DNA of 64,000 nucleotides from an uncultured Candidatus Melainabacteria bacterium (GTDB lineage: Bacteria; Cyanobacteriota; Vampirovibrionia; Gastranaerophilales; Gastranaerophilaceae). Below, in pieces: positions 53,010-60,937 of the stretch. Both the position numbers and the translations under genes were made by a program. The stretch covers positions 124,001 through 188,000 of the forward strand of contig CAKUTX010000003.1 in assembly GCA_934692485.1 (NCBI GenBank), given 5' to 3'. The stretch's first letter is position 1, and every line of letters starts with the position of its first letter. The notes beneath the pieces were generated by a model. That model saw only the letters and a list, made by a program, of their open reading frames with translations, had not been told where the DNA came from and ran no database searches.

Positions 53010-54544
53010 ATCAGCTATGCACATCGCCTTAGAGCCATGTGAGTAGCGACTACCAAGGACAGCGCCATTCCTCTTTTTCGACGTATAAAACTGGTAGTAG
53101 CTCGCTGAATCACTATAAGACTCCCTTCTCATAATAATCTCTTGATAATCATAAGAATAGGTAAAGCTTAAGCCAATTGAAGAAGCTTTTGAGATGTCTA
53201 ATAAGCCTGACGAGTCATCATACAAAACTTCTTCCATACGCCGAAAATCATCTGCTGTTGGCAATTTACTTACTCCGCCACATTGTTTCGCAGCGCCAGC
53301 CAAGTAATCCCCATAACGCCAATTAGTAGGATACACGTAACCACTACCACAAGTTTCACAACACTCTTTTATTCCTAATTTATCTTTCTCTGCTTCGCAC
53401 TGAGCTTTTGTTAATGGTGTTGGAGTAAATGGTGCGGTGAAACATTTTCCACCAGCTTCAATTGCGCATGCTTGTCCTAAACCACTTGCCATACCGAGGG
53501 TTGTAACGTCTTTACCTAATTTATTAGGTTTTGAGCTTCCGTTCCAGTCATAAACTCCTGAAAGGCAAACTAATGAGTTGGATTTGCCTGTAGAATTATC
53601 GTATTTTAGACCGCCATCATCTACGTTAAATTCACATTTTTTGTTGTAGCTCAAAATCATGCCTGTACCGTCACCTGTAACAATGCCCACGGTATCAGCC
53701 CAATCGTCAGTATTGGTTGAGATTTTTAAGGTTTTCGCATTTTTTGTTTTTGCGATTTCCCAAGTTTTTCCTTCGTCGTTAAGGGTAACTTCTTGGGTTG
53801 GCCAACATTCGGCCAAATGTTCGTTATCACAAATCTTTGCGATTTTCATATGCTTTGACATCTCTTGGACAAAAGCCATAGTTGTGCCATAACCTGTCAA
53901 ACCACTCTGTACTGCCATTTTATCTGTGACTTTACTAAGTTTTTGGTTAATGTTTTCAATCCTTTTTTGCTGAATTCGGTCTTGTATATTAGTAATTAAT
54001 GCAGGCATTGTTAATGCCGCAACAACACCGATGATGCCAAGGGTGATTAGGACCTCTGCTAAAGTGAAGGCGGCTTGGCCCCCTCTATTTTGGTTATTTA
54101 CTGCGCCTCGCGTTAAACGGCACCGTTCGTCTTTTGCCCCTCTCCCTAGCCCGTCTTGGATTTGCTCCACGCTCACAGAGTTTCGCATAAATTGCTCCGC
54201 AATAACATGCTCAATCTGTTCGCTATCCGGACTCGCTTCGCTCCGTCCGTACGCAAATCCGCTCTCCCTACGTGGGCGAGGGTATAGGTCTTGGGCTCGG
54301 CTCGGCTTTTCTGCGCCTCGCGATAAACGGCAACGTTCGCAATCACAACGAAAACTCAACGTTTTCGCTGATTCTTGCTCACCTCTCGCTCCGCTCGTGC
54401 CTCTGCTCGGCTTGCTCTCCCTACGTGGGGCGAGGGAACTAGTTTCGGCAACGTTGGCTACGTGCGTAACACCTTCAATCCCACTATTGGTAAGGGTTAC
54501 GCGATTGCCCCCCCCCCGAGAGCGCTTCTCAAATCTTGTTTCAT
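53007..54544 (-). CDS. Pilin-like protein 2, poly-G phase-variable start, repeat-derived leader
   Basis: The ATG at 54544, with AAGGAAG upstream, is followed by AAACAAGATTTGAG and then ten G (54517-54508). With ten G the frame stops at a TAA 15 codons in. The pilin frame is open from 54545 to the stop at 53007; eleven or eight G would join it to this ATG. The joined protein would have a leader of about 159 residues built from repeat modules, then AFTLAEVLITLG and a pilin body nearly identical to pilin 1. The C-terminal 80 residues differ (SYSDSASYYQFYTSKKRNG ... KAMCIAD). Without slippage, weak initiation at TTG 54359 is the only in-frame option. Confidence 0.7.
54101..54477 (-). repeat. Mosaic G+C-rich repeat R3, in frame inside pilin gene 2
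   Basis: Contains modules c (THVANVAETSSLAP), a (ESKPSRGTSGARGEQES), b (LSFRCDCERCRLSRGA) and further repeat-like sequence, then a second ERCRLTRGA copy. The CTGCGCCTCGCG end occurs twice, at 54101 and 54311. All modules keep one reading frame over about 375 bases. Confidence 0.8.
54508..54517 (-). repeat. Ten-G tract after the start of pilin gene 2
   Basis: Ten consecutive C on the plus strand, 25 bases after the ATG. The tract length decides the reading frame. Confidence 0.9.
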
Positions 54545-54584
54545 CTCATTCTTCCTTTCAAATTGCTTTAATATATACATTCTC

Positions 54585-54613
54585 AGTGTAACATATTTTT
54601 TATCTGTTTTCAA
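54585..54613 (-). promoter_or_regulatory. Promoter of pilin gene 2
   Basis: Minus-strand TTGAAA (54613-54608), 17-base spacer, TACACT (54590-54585). Predicted leader of about 34 bases to ATG 54544, which supports that start. Confidence 0.65.
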
Positions 54614-54622
54614 TAGTTCATC

Positions 54623-54652
54623 AAAAAATCGCCTAAATTATAGGCGATTTTT
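54623..54652. terminator. Terminator upstream of pilin gene 2, downstream of the 54699 gene
   Basis: AAAAAATCGCCTA, 5-base loop, TAGGCGATTTTT. Flanked by A and T runs; ends the 55604-54699 transcript. Confidence 0.85.
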
Positions 54653-54698
54653 ACATATATAAAATCTGGCAAATTTAATATATTGATTGCCGCAAGTT

Positions 54699-55070
54699 TT
54701 ATGAAAGTGCCATTAATGCTTTCACTGAACGAGCATTATCTCTTACTTCTTCGTCAGAATGTTGATCAACAGTTTCTTCTAAAATTTTCATTGCTTCTGA
54801 TTTGTCTTTCAATGATAACAATTCATTGATTGTACTCATTGCAACTACTGTTGACATATCATTAATTCCTTTTCCTTTGTTTGTAATAACAACTTTCAAA
54901 GAATCTGACATGTTTTTCTTTACTAATGCTCTTGATGTCATTTCTCTAATAGCGTCAACTTTGGAATTTGTTCCAACATCTTCCAAAATTGCTATTGATT
55001 CAGGGTTTTCATTTCTTCCTAAACCTTCAATTATATTTGTAACATCTCTAACTATCTTTTTATCTACCAT
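54699..55070 (-). CDS. Lineage-specific helical protein, 123 residues
   Basis: Not recognised. The sequence is almost entirely helical and acidic to neutral, with heptad-like runs (STINELLSLKDKSEAMKILEETV). It has no signal peptide or membrane segment. The pattern of paired helices is faintly like HEAT/ARM repeats but too short to claim. It starts 15 bases after the stop of the 55086 gene, so the pair is an operon. Confidence 0.6.
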   Translation of the reverse strand: MVDKKIVRDVTNIIEGLGRNENPESIAILEDVGTNSKVDAIREMTSRALVKKNMSDSLKVVITNKGKGINDMSTVVAMSTINELLSLKDKSEAMKILEETVDQHSDEEVRDNARSVKALMALS

Positions 55071-55085
55071 TTATCTCTCCTCCTA

Positions 55086-55604
55086 CTATACTGCAGCTTC
55101 CCAAGCAGCGCAACGTTCTGACAACATGTTTCTTGCCATTGCCATATCTTCGGTCTTAGCAATATATCTCGCAGATGTTTTTGAGCCCATGTAATCACTT
55201 ATATGATGAGTTTCAAACAACACATCCTTTGCTGAGTTGTACATAGAAATAGCTTTTTCCTTTGCCGGAGTAAATGAGATTTCTATATTATTTAATTTAT
55301 TCCATCCATTTACAACACTTTCTTTAACTCTGTTTCCAAATGCAACAACTGAATTAATCATGTTTTGGAATCTTTCTCCAATACCTGAAATAGAACCTAC
55401 TAAAGCACTTGCTTTAAGCTTTCCTGTAAAATTAATGTTGTTGTTTGATTTCTTTGATGATGATTCAAATACATCCGCAGTCAACACATTTCCTTTAAAA
55501 GATGATGCTGCAAAAGGATTTGAAGAATTTCTTTGTGTAGACGTTTCGTGTTTACTTGTGTTAAAAAGTCTTTCACGAATAGATGGAATTGATAAATTTG
55601 CCAT
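55086..55604 (-). CDS. Lineage-specific protein with two F-G tags, 172 residues
   Basis: Not recognised. The N-terminal 75 residues are Ser- and Asn-rich and carry two tag-like motifs, AASSFKGN and NINFTGKLK. The rest is helical (GERFQNMINSVVAFGNRVKESVVNGWNKL) and ends with SERCAAWEAAV. No signal peptide or membrane helix is clear. A ribosome site AAAGGAT precedes the ATG. First gene of a two-gene operon with 54699. Confidence 0.6.
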   Translation of the reverse strand: MANLSIPSIRERLFNTSKHETSTQRNSSNPFAASSFKGNVLTADVFESSSKKSNNNINFTGKLKASALVGSISGIGERFQNMINSVVAFGNRVKESVVNGWNKLNNIEISFTPAKEKAISMYNSAKDVLFETHHISDYMGSKTSARYIAKTEDMAMARNMLSERCAAWEAAV

Positions 55605-55690
55605 TATTAGTATCCTTTCATTATTCTATCGACCTTAATAGAATATCATTATAAAAAAAATATTGGCTCAACCTTTTGGAGTATTCTTGT

Positions 55691-55719
55691 TTGTATTTTT
55701 TATACTTTAGTTGTAGAAT
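55691..55719 (+). promoter_or_regulatory. Promoter of mazG
   Basis: TTGTAT (55691-55696), 17-base spacer, TAGAAT (55714-55719), 22 bases before the ATG. Confidence 0.6.
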
Positions 55720-55740
55720 TAACATAAAAGGATACGTTGT

Positions 55741-56514
55741 ATGTATGAAAATTTGGAAAAATTAATCGAAACAGTTAGAATTTTGCGTTCTCCTAACGGA
55801 TGTGAATGGGATAGAGCTCAAACTCACAAAACATTGAAACCTAACATGCTCGAAGAAGCATATGAAGCTGTAGATGCAATAGACTCAGGTGACACGGAAA
55901 ATTTGAGAGAAGAACTCGGGGACGTGTTATTACAAGTCCTTTTACATTCACAAATCGCAGATGACAATGGAGAATTTAATCTGGATGATGTAGCTAAAGA
56001 ATTAAACGAAAAACTTATACACCGCCACCCACACGTGTTTGGGAATACGCAGGTTAATTCAACTCAAGATATTATTGATAATTGGGACTTATTAAAAAAA
56101 GAAGAAAAAACTGATAGAAAATCAGCAATGGACGGAATTTCAAAATCTCAATCCGCCCTAATGAGCGCACAAAAGATAAGCAAACGAGCTGTCAAGCAAG
56201 GGTTTGAGTGGCCAAGCGAAAAATCTTTGTATGAATGTATTAATTCTGAATTTGAAGAATTTAAAGAAGCCGAACAAGAAAATGACAAAGAACATATGGA
56301 AGAAGAAATGGGCGACATCTTTTTTGCGATAGTAAATCTCGCTCGCTGGAACAAAATTGATGCAGAACAGGCTCTTTTAAAAGCTAATAAAAAATTCATG
56401 GCACGTTTTAGAAAAATGGAAGAATTAGCTAAAAAACCGTTAGACGAATACGATTTTAGGGAATATGATATATTATGGAAAGAGGCTAAAAAAGCTATCG
56501 CGAAAGGGTTATAA
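55741..56514 (+). CDS. mazG: Nucleoside triphosphate pyrophosphohydrolase MazG
   Basis: Hydrolyses NTPs, including damaged ones, to NMP and pyrophosphate. The 257-residue protein has LRSPNGCEWDRAQTHKTLKPNMLEEAYEAVDAI, LREELGDVLLQVLLHSQIA (metal-binding EExxD-type motif) and the second MazG half with EEMGDIFFAIVNLARW. Both halves are present as in the full-length enzyme. It has its own promoter. Confidence 0.94.
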   Translation: MYENLEKLIETVRILRSPNGCEWDRAQTHKTLKPNMLEEAYEAVDAIDSGDTENLREELGDVLLQVLLHSQIADDNGEFNLDDVAKELNEKLIHRHPHVFGNTQVNSTQDIIDNWDLLKKEEKTDRKSAMDGISKSQSALMSAQKISKRAVKQGFEWPSEKSLYECINSEFEEFKEAEQENDKEHMEEEMGDIFFAIVNLARWNKIDAEQALLKANKKFMARFRKMEELAKKPLDEYDFREYDILWKEAKKAIAKGL

Positions 56515-56596
56515 CATTTTGATTTTTTTATAGACTGTTTTTACCTTCAAGTATAGCGTTTGTTAACAAATGTAAAGCATTGTTACCCCAAAAAAG

Positions 56597-56630
56597 CAAT
56601 TCCTAAGTAAAGAAATCCTTTATATAAATA
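56597..56630 (+). promoter_or_regulatory. Shared promoter-like element, site D
   Basis: CAATTC at 56597 and CTTTATATAAATA at 56618-56630, distance 21, 22 bases before ATG 56653. Like site C it is preceded by AAAAAAG. Confidence 0.6.
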
Positions 56631-56652
56631 TACAGGAAAGAGGATAAGATTT

Positions 56653-56856
56653 ATGAAAGAACAGGAATTAAATACATTGATGTCAGTAGTTTCAGACCCT
56701 ATTAAAAATGTTTATAAAATAGAGTCAAGAAAGGATTTGGAAGAAATCCAAAGAATTATTCGTATTTTTAATATTTCTGAAAACCAACACAACAAACATA
56801 CAATGTTGTCTATCAAAAATCTTGCAACACTCAGACTTGTATTAAGCAACAATTAA
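56653..56856 (+). CDS. Lineage-specific small helical protein, 67 residues
   Basis: Not recognised. MKEQELNTLMSVVSDPIKNVYKIESRKDLEEIQRI continues as charged helices to the end. No signal peptide, membrane helix or cysteine. Promoter-like site D and ribosome site GAAAGAGGA lie upstream and a strong terminator downstream, so it is an independent gene, expressed with the site A-C genes if the element is a true regulon signal. Confidence 0.65.
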   Translation: MKEQELNTLMSVVSDPIKNVYKIESRKDLEEIQRIIRIFNISENQHNKHTMLSIKNLATLRLVLSNN

Positions 56857-56887
56857 TTGCCCGATAAGTACCAGTTTATAACAAAAT

Positions 56888-56928
56888 AAAAAAGCTCCGA
56901 AACCTGAAAACCGAAACGGAGCTTTTTT
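56888..56928. terminator. Bidirectional terminator, 56653 gene and pilin 4
   Basis: AAAAAAGCTCCG, 17-base loop, CGGAGCTTTTTT between convergent genes. Confidence 0.85.
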
Positions 56929-56951
56929 ATTTGCTAACTTTATTTACTTAA

Positions 56952-57626
56952 TTAATATTTCATTTCCCAATCATCATCAACAATTACATTAAAACAATGA
57001 GCAGCTTGGGGAACACCGTGTGCCATTCTATATCCGGAAGCACTCTTACATTTTTCAATAGGTGTTGACGCACTATGAGAGCTATGAGAACTGTGAGAAC
57101 TGCCTGCATCGCTTGAAACAGCATTTGATAAAGTACCATTTATATCAATACCCGCTGCAAATAAATCTCTACCAATAGTATTAGGGCCTTTCTTTCCGTT
57201 TACGTCAATAGTTAAAACTCCTGACGTATTATCAAAATCACCTGAAATAGCTGCGCCACTAGGCAATAAATAAGCTGAATAATCACTAAAATCAGGGTTT
57301 GCGGCTTCGCCATTAATATTTTTGTAACTTGGAGCAAAACAATCAGATGCACTGCTGCAATCCTTTGCGATTTTCATATTTGCTTTTATCATATCATTTA
57401 ATGTAGATTTATTGACAACTCCTGCCTCGCGCAAATTCAACGCATTTTTAGAATTTATATAATTCAACGTCGCCTGTTGAAATTCACTATTTACTTTACG
57501 CAACTGAGTTGTATAAGTCTTTTTTTGAGTATTTTGAATCATTGTCGGCATTGTCAAAACTGCAACAACACCTATTATCCCCAATGAAATAAGAATTTCT
57601 GCCATAGTGAATGCATTTTGCTTCAT
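56952..57626 (-). CDS. Pilin-like protein 4 with ordinary short leader
   Basis: A 224-residue type IV pilin-like protein. The leader is only MKQNA before FTMAEILISLGIIGVVAVLTMP, with Glu at +5. The body has a pilin helix, DCSSASDCFAPSY, and TIDVNGKKGPNTIGRDLF, a DxNGxxGPNxxGxD block shared with pilin 3. A His/Ser run (SSHSSHSSHSAS) near residue 178 is unusual and may bind metal. It shows what an uninterrupted family member looks like. Likely a minor pilin or pseudopilin. Confidence 0.82.
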   Translation of the reverse strand: MKQNAFTMAEILISLGIIGVVAVLTMPTMIQNTQKKTYTTQLRKVNSEFQQATLNYINSKNALNLREAGVVNKSTLNDMIKANMKIAKDCSSASDCFAPSYKNINGEAANPDFSDYSAYLLPSGAAISGDFDNTSGVLTIDVNGKKGPNTIGRDLFAAGIDINGTLSNAVSSDAGSSHSSHSSHSASTPIEKCKSASGYRMAHGVPQAAHCFNVIVDDDWEMKY

Positions 57627-57692
57627 TTTAATTAACCTCCATTAATAACCTAACCCGATTATTATAACAAAAATTAACATTTTTATCAAGAT

Positions 57693-58070
57693 TTAAACAA
57701 ACAACTTTAACAATGCAGAGCCAAAAAGCAGCAGCCCAATAACAATAGCTACAACAGAGGCAAACATTACGGCGCCTGCGGAAATATCTTTTGCCATTCC
57801 CACCAACTTTGAATACCTATTATGAAACACCGCATCTAATGAATACTCTATAGCAGAATTAACCATTTCCATAACTATTACAAAAGCAATAGTCAACAGC
57901 AAAATGCACATACGTTCAATGCTAAAATCCATCGCTATTGCCAAAGCTAAAACAACAACCGCGATACAGAAATGAACCCTAATATTCACTTCCGATTTTA
58001 AAACCAAACGCATTCCTTTTCTTGCGTTTTTAAAAGTATTAGAAAATCCTTGTTGTTTAAATTTTGTCAT
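57693..58070 (-). CDS. dgkA: Diacylglycerol/undecaprenol kinase (DgkA family)
   Basis: Small membrane lipid kinase, here 125 residues with three membrane helices. The active-site block EMVNSAIEYSLDAV and GMAKDISAGAVMFASV are diagnostic. In Gram-positive-type operons with pgpH and ybeY the enzyme is usually an undecaprenol kinase. Its start overlaps the ybeY stop by 14 bases. Last gene of pgpH-ybeY-dgkA. Confidence 0.92.
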   Translation of the reverse strand: MTKFKQQGFSNTFKNARKGMRLVLKSEVNIRVHFCIAVVVLALAIAMDFSIERMCILLLTIAFVIVMEMVNSAIEYSLDAVFHNRYSKLVGMAKDISAGAVMFASVVAIVIGLLLFGSALLKLFV

Positions 58071-58587
58071 ACCCTAAACTTTCCAGCGCATGATTTTGCA
58101 ACCCTACAACAAAATTATAATCATCTTCTGTTTGGTGGTCAAATCCTAACAAGTGCAAAATACCATGGCTTATCAAGAAAACAAGTTCATATTCTCTGGA
58201 AACATTCTTCTTTTCTGCTTCTTCCATTACTTTGTCTAAAGCAATCATAACCTCGCCAAGATTAATTTCTCCATCAAAAATAAACTTGTCATCACTATCG
58301 GCAAAAATTGCAAACGTAATAATATCGGCAACATAATCTTTATTTCTATAATCTTTGTTTACCTGATGAGTCTTTGTCCCATCGCAAAACAAAAAATCAA
58401 AGGAAATTGTATTATATTCAAAACCATTTAAACAAGATTGCTCATACACATTAAATAAAGACAAATAAAAAGATAAAATGTTTTTCGCAGCATCAATAAA
58501 ATATTTTTCATCAATTGCCCAATCATCAAAAATATTTTCGCTAAAAATATTCTTGTTTATCTTCGCTATATCATTACTTGTTGTCAT
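58057..58587 (-). CDS. ybeY: Endoribonuclease YbeY
   Basis: Zinc-dependent RNase for 16S rRNA 3'-end maturation and ribosome quality control. The 176-residue protein carries the metal motif HGILHLLGFDH near residue 145 and the upstream ADIITFAIF block. The N-terminal 40 residues are longer than in E. coli. The gene overlaps pgpH upstream by 14 bases and dgkA downstream by 14 bases, a conserved arrangement in many phyla. Confidence 0.94.
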   Translation of the reverse strand: MTTSNDIAKINKNIFSENIFDDWAIDEKYFIDAAKNILSFYLSLFNVYEQSCLNGFEYNTISFDFLFCDGTKTHQVNKDYRNKDYVADIITFAIFADSDDKFIFDGEINLGEVMIALDKVMEEAEKKNVSREYELVFLISHGILHLLGFDHQTEDDYNFVVGLQNHALESLGYDKI

Positions 58588-60796
58588 TTTTATCCTCTGC
58601 TGACGTATTCAAATCTTTTGACACGTTATCACCTTCAAGTTGTTTAATTTTATTTTCTAAATCTTCATCAATCAACTTTGCTGGCATATTTATTTTGTCC
58701 TTTTGAAATTCTGCTGCAATATTTTCTTGATATTTAATTCTATTATGTTGCATGCCTCTCAAAATTCTTGAGAAAGTTGATGCAATCATTTTTATATCCT
58801 TCAATGTCAATGGACTATCTGACAACTGTCCATCATTCAATCTCTCAACTATAATTTTATTTATCATAGTTTCAATTTCTTCAGGAGTCGGATTTTTTAA
58901 TGACCTGACAGCAGATTCAACAGCGTCGGCAATCATCAAAATCGCCGTTTCTTTTGTATTAGGTTTTGGCCCAGGATAACGGAATTGTTCTTCTTTAACA
59001 TTTTCAATTCCTTCTTCTTGAACGGCTTGATTATAAAAATAACTTGCCAAACCTTCTCCATGGTGCTGTATTATAAAGTTTTGTACAACTTGAGGCAACT
59101 TATACTCTTTAGCGATTTCAATACCATCTTTCGGGTGGGCTGTTATAATCATCTTGCTTATTCTTGGAGTAAATTTGTTATGCGGATTTTCTATCAAAAA
59201 ATAAGATTGATTTTCTACGAAAAATAACGGACGTTTTAATTTTCCAATATCATGATACAAAGCTCCGACTCTAGCAAGAATAGGATCTGCTCCGATAGCT
59301 TCTGCAGCAGCTTCACATAAATTTGATACCATCAAACTATGATGATAAGTTCCTGGAGCATCCATTTGAAGTCTTTTCAATAATTTTTGGTTATGATCAC
59401 CTAATTCTGCTAATCCATACGGGGTTATAATTTTAAAAGCGCTTTCAAACAACGGCATTAATCCTGATGCAATAATCGCACTAAATATACCGTTCAACAA
59501 AATAAATGTACAATTTTTTATTAGAAGGACATTATCCACTTCAATCAAACATTTTTCTAAAATATAAATACTAAAAACAAGAATTAAACCGGCAATACCA
59601 ATATTAAATCCCATCTTTATGACATCAACACGTTCTGCATAACGAATTCTTGACATTGAAACAACTGCAAACAAACTCAAAAGCATAAATGCTACTAAAT
59701 ATTGAATATTATATTGATAGCCGATAGACATTATTGAAAGCAGTATAACCGCTGAAACAAAAGCTATTCTTGGCTTTGTAAATATTGATAATAGGATTAA
59801 GAAAGCAGGAATTGGCAATACATAAGGCGAAAAACCAGTAGGCAAAATTACGCCAATAAAAGCCAGCAATAACGATAAAAACGCGGAAATTGACATATAT
59901 TTTGGCTCTAAAAAATCTTTTTCAAAAAATTTCATATAAGTCAAGAATAATAAAGTTCCAATAAATACGATAACATAAATCGCAGCCAGCCCACTAAAAT
60001 TCAGTTCATAAACATTGTAACCAGCTTGGCGCAATGCATCTCGTTTCAATCTGGTTACAGGTTCCCCTTCAAACAAGATTTTATCGCCTTTTTGGAATAC
60101 AACTTCATATGGCTTCACGGAATTTTGTGCATTTTTTCTGGCAATCTCTGTTGCGAATTCATCTACAACCAAATTTGGCACAATTACTTGTTCCAAAACA
60201 GCCTTTATTACAGAAACCTGACGTTTAGAAACATTTGAAACGAGATTATTTAATATAATTTTGTCTATATTATCTTTTTCATAATCACGTTCTGTTATAC
60301 CCACTCTTAAAATATTGGTTAACGTCAAATTTGCTTTGTCAAAAACTTCGTGAATACTATTATCATCAGCTTTTAAAAGGAAATTAATAATAAAATCTTT
60401 TTTAGAATTGTCAGACAAATCGAAAAGAATACCAATTTCTTCCTTTTTTATATTGTCCTGAACTTCTTTTTTACGAATTTGCATAACAGATGTTTGAAGG
60501 GTTTGAAGATTATTTTTTATAAAATCATCCTCTGCCGGCGCCATAACTGGTTCAACCTTTTGAGCAACTTCTTTCTTGTGCTGCTCAGTCCTTTTCACAT
60601 CTTCTACCGTCAACGTTTTTTGTGCAATAATATCGCGTTTGCTTATCCCGTTTTCAATAATATTTTGAAAAAAGAAGTTTTGAGAAGCGATAATCGCAGT
60701 CATTAGAACAGTAAACCCGAAAAATGCAAGAGCTTTAAGAAACTGGGTTGAAGTAAAAAAATCCTTTACTTTCGGTGCAAATTCAATTTTTATCAT
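58574..60796 (-). CDS. pgpH: 7TM-HD phosphohydrolase, PgpH family (probable c-di-AMP phosphodiesterase)
   Basis: A 740-residue membrane protein: one N-terminal helix, a large extracytoplasmic domain (residues about 40-270), seven helices (about 270-470) and a C-terminal HD domain. HD residues are visible in GTYHHSLMVSNLCEAAAEAI and VGALYHDIGKLKRP, with FIIQHHGEG later. PgpH of Listeria degrades c-di-AMP; the same function is likely but not proven here. It heads the pgpH-ybeY-dgkA operon. Confidence 0.9.
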   Translation of the reverse strand: MIKIEFAPKVKDFFTSTQFLKALAFFGFTVLMTAIIASQNFFFQNIIENGISKRDIIAQKTLTVEDVKRTEQHKKEVAQKVEPVMAPAEDDFIKNNLQTLQTSVMQIRKKEVQDNIKKEEIGILFDLSDNSKKDFIINFLLKADDNSIHEVFDKANLTLTNILRVGITERDYEKDNIDKIILNNLVSNVSKRQVSVIKAVLEQVIVPNLVVDEFATEIARKNAQNSVKPYEVVFQKGDKILFEGEPVTRLKRDALRQAGYNVYELNFSGLAAIYVIVFIGTLLFLTYMKFFEKDFLEPKYMSISAFLSLLLAFIGVILPTGFSPYVLPIPAFLILLSIFTKPRIAFVSAVILLSIMSIGYQYNIQYLVAFMLLSLFAVVSMSRIRYAERVDVIKMGFNIGIAGLILVFSIYILEKCLIEVDNVLLIKNCTFILLNGIFSAIIASGLMPLFESAFKIITPYGLAELGDHNQKLLKRLQMDAPGTYHHSLMVSNLCEAAAEAIGADPILARVGALYHDIGKLKRPLFFVENQSYFLIENPHNKFTPRISKMIITAHPKDGIEIAKEYKLPQVVQNFIIQHHGEGLASYFYNQAVQEEGIENVKEEQFRYPGPKPNTKETAILMIADAVESAVRSLKNPTPEEIETMINKIIVERLNDGQLSDSPLTLKDIKMIASTFSRILRGMQHNRIKYQENIAAEFQKDKINMPAKLIDEDLENKIKQLEGDNVSKDLNTSAEDKNDNK

Positions 60797-60937
60797 ATAT
60801 AAACATTTCCTATCTTTTTAGTATTTTTATAATATATTATAACTTCTTATTTTTTTTTGCAAGTATTTTTATAGATTGAATATTTAATAAAAATTGAGAA
60901 TTTTATTAAGAATGACCGAGAATATCTATCTTTTTTG

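Noticed and set aside
54031..54662. Long open frames on the plus strand opposite the pilin 2 leader, and similar ones at 61.6-61.9 kb
   Set aside because: They are shadows of the G+C-rich repeats, which leave several frames open; no start signals or family match.
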